Below are positions 37,382 to 49,469 of a stretch of 64,000 nucleotides of DNA, piece by piece. This DNA is from Romanomermis culicivorax. Lineage: Eukaryota; Nematoda; Enoplea; Mermithida; Mermithidae. The stretch spans positions 868,001-932,000 of the forward strand of contig CAWUHX010000093.1 of assembly GCA_963922205.1 (NCBI GenBank), read 5' to 3'. Positions within the stretch are counted from its first letter, which is position 1, and each line of letters opens with the position of its first letter. The position numbers and the translations under genes are program-made. Below the pieces are notes generated by a model, which was not told the DNA's origin, did not search any database, and saw only the letters and a list, made by a program, of their open reading frames with translations.

Positions 37382-38511
37382 CATTTAGAATATGAAAGTG
37401 GACTACTGTGTCTGCTGTTGTAATGGCTGCACCCTTGCGGAGTCTGATCTAGAATTATTGGGTCCGGAGCTGCATGGCCTTGCTGATCTCCATCTCCCAA
37501 ATTCACTAAATTCCCAGCACTCGCCTCTCTGGGCAGTGATCTGTTCAAAGTATTATCTCTCAGTATCCTTCCATTTGGCATCTTAAATCCTGCTAACTTT
37601 CTATAGAAACCTGGAGGATATTCTTTTCTCCTAGTCAGACTATGAAGTTCCCTTATGAGAAGTTAAAAGCCACCACTTGTTGTGTAGGTCTTTCCTTAGG
37701 GATGAAAGAAAGAATAGGCTTTGTCTGACAGAACTAGTTAGAGCTAATTCCTTGGCTAAGCCTTGGATATTGCGCAACAGTTTGGTCCCCCAGACCTGGC
37801 AACAACAATAATCAACTTACCTTTAAACAAGGGGCCTCACAATGGCTCCTCACAGTCAACCCAGAAGGAAAAGACTTCTCCTCAGGAGATAAACTTACCT
37901 GCAGGATCCCATTAAAGCTCTTCCTGTTGCTTGACGTCAGCAAGTGTGGGGGGCCTGGGTCTTTGGCCCTTGGCTCTACCATAACATTGAATATAAAATA
38001 ATATAACAATAATAATGTAACAAATATCAAAAAGAATGTGGGTACACCACTAAATAAGTTATGTAAATTAGGCCAGAAATGCTGGGGAAAGGTTTATTCC
38101 AGGACGCCAGCACTATTACCAAAAATATAATAAAAATTTTGAAGTATAATTTTCACATTCACTTCCATCTTTCTGTGGTGCTCCGTTGCTATGCAAATGT
38201 CTGTGCCCCTGGTCATCCACTTTTCTGATTTGCATGTCGACTTCCCAATCACGACTTTGCCAGCAACAGGGTGCCCAACATAAGAAGTAGCAGATCAATA
38301 ATTGTTTTTGATGAAATTGATGCAGAGCAGTTGCTAGGTATTGTTTTCAGTGTGATCTGATGTCTGCAAATTAATAGCATGATTCTTTGAATACTTAAAA
38401 ATCAGATACCAGGAAAAAATGCCAGGGGCTGGCAAGCTAAATCAAATATGTTTGATGTAAGGCTTACTTAAAAGTTGATATGTTAATCTTTTTAAAACAC
38501 AAGATTGACAC
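37382..38511. other. Non-coding stretch inside the 9.5 kb insertion
   Basis: Moderately GC-rich around 37400-37990 (ACCTTTAAACAAGGGGCCTC; GTGGGGGGCCTGGGTCTTTG), then A/T-rich. No ORF with recognisable similarity and no RNA gene found. Confidence 0.5.
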
Positions 38512-38515
38512 TTAA

Positions 38516-39382
38516 AAGGCAGATACAAGTATAGATACTACAACAATATAAAATAACTACAATTTTCATCATTATAAGAAATACTTTGATCTTAAGAGTA
38601 ATGTTGGTGTGGTTTTTTATTTTTTTGTTTGTACTTAATATTCTATTGTTGTGTTTTGTGAATTTTGAGAGCAGGACAAGAAGTCAGCCAAAATTAAACT
38701 TACTTCTCCTGTCGTCATTGAATAGTTGTCGACATTGAATAGTAAATAAAACGACCTTGTCCTGATTTTGCTCATGTTACTGGGTCTATTCAAACAGCCA
38801 AACTAGGTGGGAGAAACAGAGAGTGATGAAAGGATATGAATATGATGAAAAAAAATCAAAATAGAGAACAACAAAAAATTAATTTCTGCTACAGCAAATC
38901 TTTTGCCTTACCAACATTAAAAGTGAATTGTTTAACTTGAGCATCAAGATGACTGAAATAACAAAAATGTCTACGAGACAAAGGTGATATTATCCTGCAC
39001 TAAAGTCAGTAAGCCACAAATTTCCAGTTACATACTATTATGTGAAGCATGCCATGTACTTTTGTTCAGGGTAACTGGAAAATATGGCTGCTTCCTTGTA
39101 ATCCATTCATCAAATGTCAACACCTTGATCTTGTGGACTGTGCTGGTGGAGTGGGTGACATTCTCATGTGTAGTACACCATTGTTTTGCCAATCTACAGT
39201 ACTTATGCTTTTCTTTTATTTTTTAAAAATAATGCCTAAAGTTTAAGTATTTTTTAATTTTTGGGGCATGTATATGTTTTTCTCAAAAGGAAATTTTCTG
39301 TGGAAGAAACGAAACCTTGCCTCTGCTTTTTGAGTGCCTGTCTTGGATGGACTTTTTGTGAAACATTACTTGTATCTGCCTT
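38516..39382. mobile_element. TTAA-flanked element with 14-bp inverted ends (piggyBac-like MITE candidate)
   Basis: TTAA at 38512-38515 and 39383-39386 flank AAGGCAGATACAAG on the left and its exact reverse complement CTTGTATCTGCCTT on the right. TTAA duplication is the signature of piggyBac transposons, although the usual CCC start is missing. 867 bp, no transposase. Confidence 0.65.
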
Positions 39383-39386
39383 TTAA

Positions 39387-40105
39387 GACACAATTTCTGA
39401 GAAATTCTACCTTTTTTTACATAGGCCTATGATAAGTTGAAAATTAATCATATCTCAAAATCAGATATTTTGGGTACTTTCGTGTGCTGAGTTCCATGGT
39501 ACCATTCATTTTGCTTGTAAACGAAACTTCGCGCCACTACAGTATCCCAGAGTTTGAAAATTGATGATTTTTTTGCATTTTTCAGTGGTCTTGCTAGCCA
39601 AGCAATATTTCAAGATCAGATTAATCTTATTTGATGAATGAAAATTAATTTTACAGAGGAGAGAATAAGCTCTCATCTGATGTAATATTTACAGTAAATG
39701 ATTGCACATTACACATTTTCATGAAGTTCAAAGTGTCAAAAATGAGCCCTCAAAATTGAAAAAAAATTTTGTTTATGGGCACTCTTGCACACCTTCCCAT
39801 CGGAAGCCGCAGAATTTTATTTTCTTATATTGTAGGTCATGCATTTTACTGCATTGGTTGAGTTTTCATTAAAATTTTTGAACCGTTTTGGGAGCTGCAC
39901 TGCTCTGAAGAAGGCATACTTATGAAAATTTCATAGAAATCATTGTATTTTCCAGCTGGCCCTTGTCTCCCTCTTGAGATATATTTATTACCTATACTGC
40001 AGAATTCTCAAATAACTAACAGACTATAGTGTGATGTATTAATTGTTTCACAAGCAAACATTTTACACTCTGCAAAAGAGTTTGAACAAAATGAAGAAAA
40101 ATCCT
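39387..40105. other. Segment of the 9.5 kb insertion partly repeating 35885-36000
   Basis: GACACAATTTCT followed by ATGATAAGTTGAAAATTAATC and ATATCTCAAAA repeats, in the same order, the sequence near 35891-35960. Nothing coding. Confidence 0.5.
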
Positions 40106-43100
40106 GAATTTTATCTTTTATTGTTTTGTTCACACATTCCTACAGTAGATGTGAAAGCAGCATCATGATTCGAATATCCCTTGAGGAACTATATAGATCC
40201 AAAGAAAGCAAAATCCTGAAAATTGCTCAAAAATCAATAATTTTTTTGCATTTGTGTATTTTTATGGAGTGGGTTCATTATATCAGTACTGGAATCGGAA
40301 AATGCATCAAAAAAGCCATAACTTTTCAGTCATGTTGTAGAAAAACAGTGGATTTTAATTGCATCTTCATCTACTTGATAAATTTTATTCAATTCCATTG
40401 AGTCACTGATCTAAAAGGATGATACAAGCCCTCCGCCTAATCATAGTTCACAAAGTCTATGTCATTCAGCTTAAAAAGAAAAATCATAAAGCATGCTGTG
40501 TGAATAGCAGTTTGATACCTGTATTGGCAAGTTGTTTTACATTTATCATATACATTTCGGAAAATGATTGTTCTTCAAGACTTGAAGACGTGCAACATAT
40601 AAAAGGAATATCATGAGCAAATCACTGATCAAAATAGTAATTAAGATTTTGCTTTCTACTCATACAGCAAATCTTGGAAAAATTTTTGTTAGAAGGCTTA
40701 TTTGAAAAGAAATGGGTACTTTGTGTTTTTTATCTACATAAATTTGAAGATGGAAATACTGTAGTTACCAATAGCATTGCAGTGTTAACAAAAGCAGCAA
40801 ATTGTTCACTGAAAACTAAAACATTTTCTTATTGTGGATTGTAATTTCTTTTTAGTCAGACTGTCATACATAGATACTAGAATCGACACAAATGAATTTG
40901 ATGTAACAAATTTTTGTTTTCTTTAGGTGTATGAATTCGCTTATTTTCTTACACAATCAAATGAAATCTATCTTAATGTAAAGTAAAAAATAGTTAGTCG
41001 AGTTGATATGTCATCAAACATAGGATCATGGGCTGGCAATAGTTTCCTGTTACCTGGTCGATAACACACTCCATTCATTTAGAAATGATTGAAGCAGTGG
41101 TCACAGTTTGGGCAAACAGAACCTTATGAGAGATTATGGAATTAATTTTGAAAATTTTGAAATGGTTAAAATAGAAAGAGTGATCATCAAAGGAATCTGT
41201 ATCATGTGTAACGTACCTGCTAAAGCAGTACTGTAAATATGTAGCATACTGTATGTGATAGACATTTATTAGATATTATTTTATTTTTGCATTTTATCGT
41301 CTCAAGGGTGTCTGGGATTCACACCCAAACATTCCTATAAAATTACGTGAAGTACTTTATTTTGATCCGTTCACACCCCGGTAGCCCAATTAAGATGCCC
41401 TAATTAATTTGCACAAACGGCAGCTGTTCCCCTAGAACCTACACTAAACTACACATTCCACAGCTACCGTAATTCCCCGTAAAAATCGTAAACAACACCT
41501 GCACACAGTAAAATACGTAGAAGCCCCGCCAGACAGTAGTCTCAAGTGTAACGGTAGCGGCGGCCCCACAAAACATGTGTATACAGAGAAACCGATACAG
41601 GAAGCATGCACAGAAGCACAAAGGTGTGGCCAAGCCCACCGTAGAAAGCAAGCAAAGCACAGAAAGCATACAGTACCAGGAAAGCGTTAGAGAGGCGTAA
41701 CTAAGTAAGCATAAAAAGCGTAGCAGGAAACGACAATTGGCGGAAGAAGATGGACAGAAGCTCGACCTCCCGCAACGCCCAGGGAGTGGCCAGAAACGTG
41801 GTATAAAAGAAGAAGCAAAGCGTGATTTGTTCATTCTTATTCTTGTGGTTTTACGTTTTTGACTTCCGCGCTCGCCCCGTCCTTTTTATACATTTGCAAG
41901 CAGCCGATTATCCGAAAGCAACTTAAACCGAGGCCCCGTTCGTATTATAAATCGAAACGCGTTTTTATTGTCGACGTTCAAGCGACCGTCGATCATCCGT
42001 TGTTTATTGTAACCATACCGCCCGCGCCCCCCGTTGTTCCCGCCGTATCGACCGTTGGTTGAAAGTAAAGTACCTCACACAAATCTGGTCGTTACACATG
42101 AAGGAAAAATTTGTTGAATAGACTTAACAAGTCTTCCATAATTTTGAACAAAATTTTGGCTCTAACCCTGCTCCGGTCATTTCAAAAAGAATGCAGCACA
42201 CTGATACTTTGCCAGATATGTTCTTTTCATTTGCTGTCATTGATATTTTTTCATTGGACAAACTTGAGGGATGTATTTGGCTCAATTCTGATCTAAAATT
42301 TACTGCAGCATGAACTGTAGGAGACCACTTCTCAACTTCAATGGCTTTCAATTGATTGTTAGTGGCACATTGGTGCCATACAAATAGATAGGGGGTGCCA
42401 TCATTTAAGAAAAATTGATTATGATCCTACAATAAACTGCACTGTACCAAAGATGTAGGGTACCCTGAAATGAGCAATATAAGTCTTAAAATCAACAGAG
42501 TTTCTGCAAATTTGAAAAAAATGTAAAAATAGGCAACGACATCCCCCTGAATCTTGAGAACTGTTGAGCCTAAAATCTAGATATTTTGTAAGTGTGCATG
42601 CAGCTGAATTTCTAATTATGAATGCAGTACTAAGGAAAGTTTTTACTCGAAGTTTAGGTTACTATTATCTCATGCAGAATAAACCTGTGTTTGAAATTTC
42701 CTCATAAATTTATCAATGAAACTAGGGCCCAATCACACCTACAAAATATCTAGATTTTGGGCCCAACAGTTTTTGAAATTCCAGTAGGGTTTTTGACTAT
42801 TTTTGCATGTTTTTCCACATTTGCAGAGACCCTGTCAATTTTAAGGCTTGGGTTCCTATACTTCTCTTTTCACAGTATGCTACATCTTAGGTACAGTGCA
42901 CATTGCGGTAAGATTAAAAGACAATTTCCTTATATGATGGCTGTAGATCTATGGTCTTTTTATCTTTTCACTCTAATATGTTTAGATCAGACAGAGACAC
43001 AAAATGTATTCTGCTTAATTCTGATCTGAAATTTACTGCAACAATTCACAAAGGGAATGTTAGGATTAATCTTTTTCAGGTGAATGACATAGGCTTTGTG

Positions 43101-43649
43101 AGGTTTGATTAGGCGGTTGCTTGTATCATCCTTTTAGATCAGTGACTCGACAGAATTGAACAAAATTTATCAAGTAGATGAAAATGCAGTTAAAATCCAC
43201 TGTTTTTCTACAACATGTCTGAAAATTTGTGGCTTTTTAAATATATTTTCCGGTTCCAGTATAGTGATATAATGAACCTACTCCATAAAAACACATGAAG
43301 TGAAAAAATTATTGATTTTCAGGCAATTTTCAGGATTTTGCTTTCTTTGGATCCATGCAGCTCCTCAAGGGGTATTCGAATCGCGATGCTGCCTTCACGT
43401 CTAGTGTCCAAAAGGCCGTGGCCTTTTTAATGTATTTTCTGGTTCTAGTATTGAAATAATGAATCAACTCTCCATGGAACTAACTCCATAAAAACACAAA
43501 AATGCCAAAAAGAATTCATCAATTTTTGAACAATTCTCAGGATTTTGCTTTCTTTGGATCTATGTAGCTCCACAAGGGGTATTCAAATCGCAATGCTGCC
43601 TTCACATCTACCCTTGGAATGTGAACAAAACAATAAAAAGATAAAATTC
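40106..43649. repeat. 3.5 kb large nested inverted repeat
   Basis: The left arm (40106-40480) is the reverse complement of 43050-43400. A second, tandem and partial copy of the arm end is at about 43400-43649 (CTTTGGATCTATGTAGCTCC and GGATCCATGCAGCTCCTCAA versions). Key matching blocks: AGATCAGTGACT, TTTATCAAGTAGATGAA, ACAGTGGATTTTAA and GGGTATTCGAATC. An inner inverted pair (about 42420-42600 against 42720-42905) has AAAATATCTAGATTTT on one side. Other strings in the loop are direct repeats (TTCTGATCTAAAATTTACTGC, 42286 and 43019). Confidence 0.8.
41309..42096 (+). mobile_element. GC-rich LTR-like block (possible solo LTR)
   Basis: About 790 bp, clearly richer in G+C than its A/T-rich surroundings. 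It starts TGTCTGGGATTCACACCC and ends CAAATCTGGTCGTTACA, fitting the TG..CA ends of LTRs. It has a TATAAAAG box at 41802-41809. No clear target duplication (only AAGG nearby on both sides) and no second copy in the window, so the call is tentative. Reading frames on both strands here show no similarity. Confidence 0.4.
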
Positions 43650-44202
43650 TGTGGCATCGCAGGTGAAGGTGCTTAAGAGTGCCTCTTAGCAGGATTTGTA
43701 GGGACCGCCTTTTTTCCAATTAATAAAATGGTAATTAAGTAAAAAAAATTTTTGCAATCTGATATGTACGGATGCTCTTAAATCTCTTGTATCACATACA
43801 CATTATGTAACTGTCTTGTATTACACAAAGTATTATCTGCAATGAAAAATTTCCAGTTAATTGAAAATACCATCTAATGAAACTTCACAAACTTTTGTGA
43901 AAACCTAGTTCTGATTAGTACTTCTTGTCACAATAATGCATTCATAACTTATTCAAAAGCATTTTTTGCTATTATGCAAAAGAATTTAAAAGCTACATTA
44001 CTTAGATTTTATTCATTTACATATTTTCACTTTGATACTTTAATCAGCAAAAACACATTTTGTACTTCCCTAATTTCTTATTCTTTTTTTGTGTTTGCTC
44101 TTCAGAAGATATTCTCACATTATGGCAACTTTTATACTCTACTACATATTCGAATATGTCAAAAAACTTAGTAAAAAGAATGAGGCAAAAATTCAGTTAT
44201 TT

Positions 44203-44455
44203 AAAAATTGTGTGAATTTCACTTATCAGATTTCCTTCTATCTGGTTTTTATATGATGCTAAATGACAAATGCAGGTAACCGTTTATTTTAACACCACCA
44301 TGTTTCATAGTGTATTCATTGAGTTTAGCAGTCAGTTATTTAAAAATTGATTCCATTTTACTTGTTGGATTTCCTTCTATCTGGTTTTCACATAAAGCTG
44401 AATGACAAAAGGGGTTTAACTGTTTATTTCATCCACTTTTGTAGTGTGCTTCAGG
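44203..44455. repeat. Two tandem ~130-bp repeats
   Basis: CAGTTATTTAAAAATTG, then GATTTCCTTCTATCTGGTTTT and AATGACAAA occur in the same order at 44203 and 44332. Confidence 0.7.
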
Positions 44456-45085
44456 CATGAATCAATGTACTTCACATTCGCTTTGTGTCATGTTAACCAG
44501 TACTTCCACATTTCAAATATACACTATGTATAACTTACTCATTATGCAAATCGAGGATTTTTCTGCAATGTCTATATGTTATGTTTGATGTACCACTGAT
44601 TAATAATCTTTAAAACATTACCCTAGGTCCTACCCTTCTTTTGTGCACAACAAAGAATGCATTATAATAACTTGTGGATTATTATGAAATGCTTCAAACT
44701 GATGCCAAAACCTGTAAACTTCCCACAACATTTAAATGAACTGAAATTACTATGCTTCGTTTCCTGTACAGTTAGACGTTCACTTCAAAAGCAGCCAGCC
44801 ACAATAGTGTATTAATAGATGAACCTGTTTGTTCCCAGTCAAGTCTCACTTTAGGAACAATGAACTGTACGTAGAATGAAATTGCATTCCTGACTTGTCC
44901 TACAAATCTCTGGACATTTCTTAACCTCATACTGCAAACAACTTTGATTTTAAGAAGTTTTCCACATAATCATCGTACTGTTTCTGCATTTCTTTCGATT
45001 TTTCCAAAAAAAGGGGCCCTTACAGAAGAAATTATGCAATGAAAACTGATTGCTGCATGATCATTGCAGCGAAAATCGTTGTTGT

Positions 45086-45178
45086 TTGGGTAGTATCATC
45101 CCTTTTTACCTGTGAAAACTGGGTGGTATCATCTCTTTTTACCTCTGAAAACTGGGTGGTACCATTCTTTTTTACCTT
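45086..45178. repeat. Three ~35-bp tandem repeats
   Basis: Units read GGGTGGTATCATCTCTTTTT then ACCTCTGAAAACT, three times with few changes. Confidence 0.8.
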
Positions 45179-45399
45179 AATTCTTTCAGGGGTGGCTTTA
45201 TGTCCATTGAAAATGGAAAATGCGTGAAATTGCCTTTATTTAACTTCTCAGGAATTGTAGAACCCTTCAGAAAAATGTAGTAAAATAAGGTTCCTCTAAG
45301 ACAAGTTAATTTGAATTTTTTTTGAATGCAAATGTATGTCGCAATTCAGAAAATCACTATTTTTCCAACAAATTACTTGATAATAGATGAGCTACGAGC

Positions 45400-45590
45400 C
45401 CCGAGCAGATTCTTGCTGATCCCCAGCAGATTTGACTCCCAAGCAGTGATTGAGAAGGTGACGAAGGAAAATGAGAAAGAGAGAAGAGAAAGTCGTCATG
45501 AAAATGGAAATGACGCTGTAGTTTAACAATTTCTCCAAACAATTCTAAAGAAGTAACATTAAAACTTTAAAAATGCTGTCCAAGTATTGA
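45400..45590. repeat. Distal end of duplication unit A
   Basis: CCCGAGCAGA...GAGAGAAGAGAAAGTCGTCAT through TGCTGTCCAAG matches 59925-60095. It continues unit A after the 9.5 kb insertion and so defines where the tandem unit ended. Confidence 0.7.
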
Positions 45591-45621
45591 AGGTAGTGTC
45601 ACAGCAACCACTTCTCCAGTT

Positions 45622-45690
45622 GCTCGGTTGGCTCAGTTGGTTAGAGCAGGCAGACCATAACCACAAGTTTGCTTTTCAAATTCAATTGCC
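45622..45690 (+). other. tRNA-like relic at the duplication junction
   Basis: TGGCTCAGTTGGTTAGAGC carries a perfect A-box and a D-stem (GCTC...GAGC). About 45 bp downstream, TTTTCAAATTC resembles a worn B-box. The anticodon stem does not pair, so it is not a functional tRNA; a tRNA-derived SINE head or pseudo-tRNA is more likely. Confidence 0.5.
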
Positions 45691-46288
45691 CTTTTGGTAA
45701 CATAGTTCAGGATAGTCTATAAATTTTTATTGTGTAATAGGACCCATGTACAGATGCTCAAAATGGAGTTTTGCCTCGAAAATCTTATTTTTTGATTTGA
45801 TTTACATGTATCTGCTTTTTATAAAATGCTTGTCAATTTAAAAATGACAAAAAAATTAGTATTGTTCTCGAAGTCGTTTACCCAGAGTTGTTACTGTAGG
45901 ATTTTTTACCTCACAAACTTTCAAACTTCTCGTCTTATGCGGCATTAGCAAGAAATTGTAAAAATATGAAATGGTACTTGCCTTCCACCCGTAATATTTA
46001 AGAGCAATTAAAGGGAAACGAATTTTAGACACTTTTTATCAATAAATCAGTGTATAACAAAAAAATAGAAAGAATAATTATGTTCATTTATGCATGTTTT
46101 TCAATAAGCAATTCAGTTCAAAAATTTTAATTTTCTGAATTGTATACAAGTGTTGATTGTTTAATAAAATTGACGACTCAAACTTCTCTGCAATAAACGT
46201 ACAGTAAACAGGACATTTTTCTGTTTAATCGCAAAATTTGGAAAGTCACAGTTTCCGACCAAGTTTACCTATAAAAATTTTGTTTCAG

Positions 46289-46452
46289 GGAAACTTGAAC
46301 GTGGTCGAAGGGTTCAATTCCTCTAACAATATGTCGACCACTGCCGCACCACATTGCCATCTGAAACCAGTACACTAATGAATCTCAAGGGTTCGAACAT
46401 GGCGATCAACACCAATTGGTCAAAATCGATGGAACCTATTGAAAACATTTGA
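46289..46452 (+). pseudogene. Orphan, frameshifted copy of the RhoGEF last exon
   Basis: The acceptor TTTTGTTTCAG and the exon body are kept (GGAAACTTGAACGTGGTCGA; CAATTGGTCAAAATCGATGG), but one base is lost (GCACCACATTG against GCACCAACATTG at 21690), shifting the frame so that the original stop is not used. All upstream exons are missing. It came along with the segmental duplication and marks the left breakpoint inside the last intron of the parent gene. Confidence 0.9.
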
Positions 46453-48551
46453 AATTGACGATCATATCGTATTTCAAATTCCCCAAATGTTTCACCTACT
46501 ATCAACAGTTAATGTATATTTTTATCTCTTTGTTGTGTCCAGTATTGGGAAAAATGCACGAGTCTCATAAGATTTTTTCGGAATTTTATTTATCGTAGGT
46601 GAGGCGGTAGCATCAACCTACAATATACTTGGCCTCCTAAAATCTGACTAACCTCCCCCCCCCCCCCCTAGAGCAAACGGTTATAGATAGTGACATGAAG
46701 TTTTTTGCATAATATCTGCCATATGGGCAAGCATAGGGGTGGCATATAAACAAATGCTGTTTGGTGAGGCGCCAAAAACATGCAAAAAACTGCCTTTTTT
46801 TAGGGCCCCCAGTTGCAGCAGGTTCCTCAATGGGTATGCATCCATAGACCTTGATACTTTCACCCGTGCATCTATCAAATGTCCTCTCAAAACGATATTT
46901 TTATTTTTTGAAAATATTGATTTGGTCAAATTACATGAGTGACCAAAGTTCGAGAAAATCTCTTTCGTTTGGGTTTAAAAAAATTATTTTTTGTGAAACG
47001 GATGTATAATATTTTTTTATAGTGTAATCTCATTACCCTGCTGTAGCAGAAAGGTATTTCCCTGGTCGTCATGTGTGTAAACAAAAGTATTTCTGTGACT
47101 TTTTGAGCTCAGGGTAATTGAGCATGGAGAATTCAACAGATATGGTCACTTTACATTCTGTTTACAACGTTTTTTACTATGCAGTTTACGCATCTTTTAG
47201 TTCTACCAAAAGTGAGAATTTTTAGCCGTAAGATGGTTTTTTATTGTTTCTTTGATGTGAAGATGACCAAATTTAAAACCTCATTGTGCTTCTATGAAGG
47301 TTCTCATGCATGGTTGACGCCCACTAGAAAGAGATTTACTAGTTTATTATAAAATGCCCCAATGGGGCAGAAAAAAGAAGAATATACTTGCTTGGGTAGT
47401 TGCCAAGCTAGAAAAAGAATTGAACTAGTTTTTGGGAACTTGAGTGAAAATTTGAAAAATCCACTTTTGTAATATTGGATTTTTATTCTTTCTCATTAAA
47501 AAGTTGTTCATATTGGTGGAAAAGTATATTCTGCAGCTGAGTGCATCAGGACACCTACCTACCATTGATGCACATAGGTTGGGGGAGTAAATCCTTCCAT
47601 TGAGACTCTAGATACACCTGGCTGACCTCTGGAAAAACTCGGTTGTCTACCCCTGAACTTTTCAAAATCTAAAAACACATTAAAAACAGGTTTTTTGACA
47701 AGAATTAGTAAAAAGTGAAGTATTTTTGGAAAATCCATTTTTTGCTTTTTAACTCTCCCTCTCAAAAATTGTTCTCATACATTATTACGTTCAGCCATAC
47801 ATGTGCAGCTCTGAAACTTGGGGGAAGGGTGGTCACAGAACGGTTGGATCCTTGTGTTTTGAGACAAAAATCCCAAAAAGTTAACTAAAAATTTTTTCCA
47901 TACGGGAAAAGACTTCCAATTTCAAAACTCTGGGTCCCCTTTATCACCCCCGGACATGTATGCTTCCAACTGCACTGAGCTTTATTGGATGAAGAAAAAA
48001 TCTGAAATTCAAAAATAAGATTGACTTAAAACATAGCCCCACAAATATGGTATGTATGCTTTTTGTTCAATGTGACATACAATTCAATGCAGAGGTTGAT
48101 TAAGAAGGACTATTATACATTTTAATGTGGACAGAAAAATGCTAAAAAATGCGAAAACTCCAAACTTTGGGATACTGTAGCCTGGTGAATTTTATTTTTT
48201 TAATAAGTTTGGGAATTATATTAATATTCACCATACGAAACTTGTATTACTGTCTCATTTTTTAAATTTATCGAGCTCTATTAGTTCCACAGTGGAGGTC
48301 AGAACTTCCAGGAAATACAATTATAAAATAGTGTTCAAACTTCAGGGAATTTTGTACTTTTTTGTCAGCAGATAGAAGACATCGTAAGCTATCTATTGTA
48401 TAAGGAATTTTTCGGTCCTTCTGAGCTCTAACAGTTATATGGTGATTTTTCTGAAAAAAATGACAAATTTTGCTCTCAAAATTTGATGTTTCATGGACCA
48501 ATGCATTCCTAATAAGCACTTTACACTAATGAATCCTACAGTAAATTGTAG

Positions 48552-49461
48552 GGCGTATTCCTAAAACAGCGTTTCCTAAAACAGTGTTTCCTAAAAGAGC
48601 GTTTCCTAAAAGAGCGTTTCCTAAAACAGTGGATTCCTAAAACAGTGGTTCCTAAAACAGCGGATTCCTAAAACAGCATTTCCTAAAACAGCGGATTCCT
48701 AAAACAGCGTTTCCTAAAACAGCGGATTCCTAAAAGCGTTTTCCTATTGTAGTAAAAAATTGAATGTTATTGTTATGTGCTCTCATTTTGCGCCGAATTG
48801 TTGTAATAAAAAATTGAATGTTATTGTTTTCTCATTTTGCGCCGAATTGTTGTAGTACAAAATTGAATGTTATCGTTATGTGCTCTCATTTTGCGCCGAA
48901 AACCATGCACATAGCTTTTTTGGTGTTTATTTTAAACGTTTAAGCATCTACAAACGTTTGCATTTGAAAAAACAGTTTTCTTTCAAAAGTCTACAAAAAT
49001 CTGCATTTTTTGCCCAAAAAAATAAGAAGCTACTAAAATTTTGCTTCGCATCAATTGACACTTTTTCCATTTTGAATGAAAAATAGCGAATTTCGCAATG
49101 ATTAAACCCTCATGCACTTGCATACGGATAAGACACGTCGTTGGAGAACAATTGCAAAGATGGTGGATATACGCCAATGACTACATATTTACTAAGTTAA
49201 TGGTTAAGTCAATGTTCGTTTATTATGTAACAAAAACAGACACTCTTCATTTATAAAAGCACGATCTGAGCAAAATAAACTTTTTCAACAGCGATCTAGT
49301 GTAAAGAAACTGAATGACAAATTGTGCCCATATATCGTATACTAGGAACCGCTGTTTTAGGAAAATGCTGTTTTAGGAAACGCTGTTTTAGGAATCCGCT
49401 GTTTTAGGAAACGCTGTTTTAGGAAACGCTGTTTTAGGAACTGCTGTTTTAGACCTAAACC
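48552..49461. mobile_element. Foldback element with CTAAAACAGCG tandem arms and 8-bp duplication
   Basis: The left arm (48556-48740) has about twelve units of TTCCTAAAACAGCG and TTCCTAAAACAGTGGA; the right arm (49348-49452) has about seven units of the reverse complement CGCTGTTTTAGGAA. AATTGTAG flanks both sides (48544-48551, 49462-49469), an 8-bp target duplication. The loop has three ~55-bp repeats (48746-48900: AAAATTGAATGTTATTG then CTCATTTTGCGCCGAA). No transposase. Confidence 0.82.
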
Positions 49462-49469
49462 AATTGTAG

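Larger units (their letters stand above)
35870..45395. mobile_element. 9.5 kb composite insertion in unit A
   Basis: Unit B passes directly from the 35860-equivalent (about 59800) to the 45400-equivalent (about 59925), so these 9.5 kb are extra in unit A. The content differs in style from its surroundings: a decayed C2H2 element ORF (36528-37370), a TTAA-flanked element (38516-39382), a large nested palindrome (40106-43649) with an LTR-like GC-rich block inside, and tandem repeats near 44203 and 45086. It may be several nested insertions rather than one event. Confidence 0.65.

Noticed and set aside
41439-41834. 131-codon minus-strand ORF rich in Cys and Leu
   Set aside because: Lies in the GC-rich LTR-like block, where longer ORFs arise by composition; no similarity recognised.
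45629-45690. Functional tRNA gene
   Set aside because: A-box and D-stem are good but the anticodon stem and acceptor stem do not pair.
48550-49460. CRISPR-like alternation of short repeats
   Set aside because: Units are directly adjacent with no unique spacers, and appear inverted on the other side; a foldback element in an animal genome.
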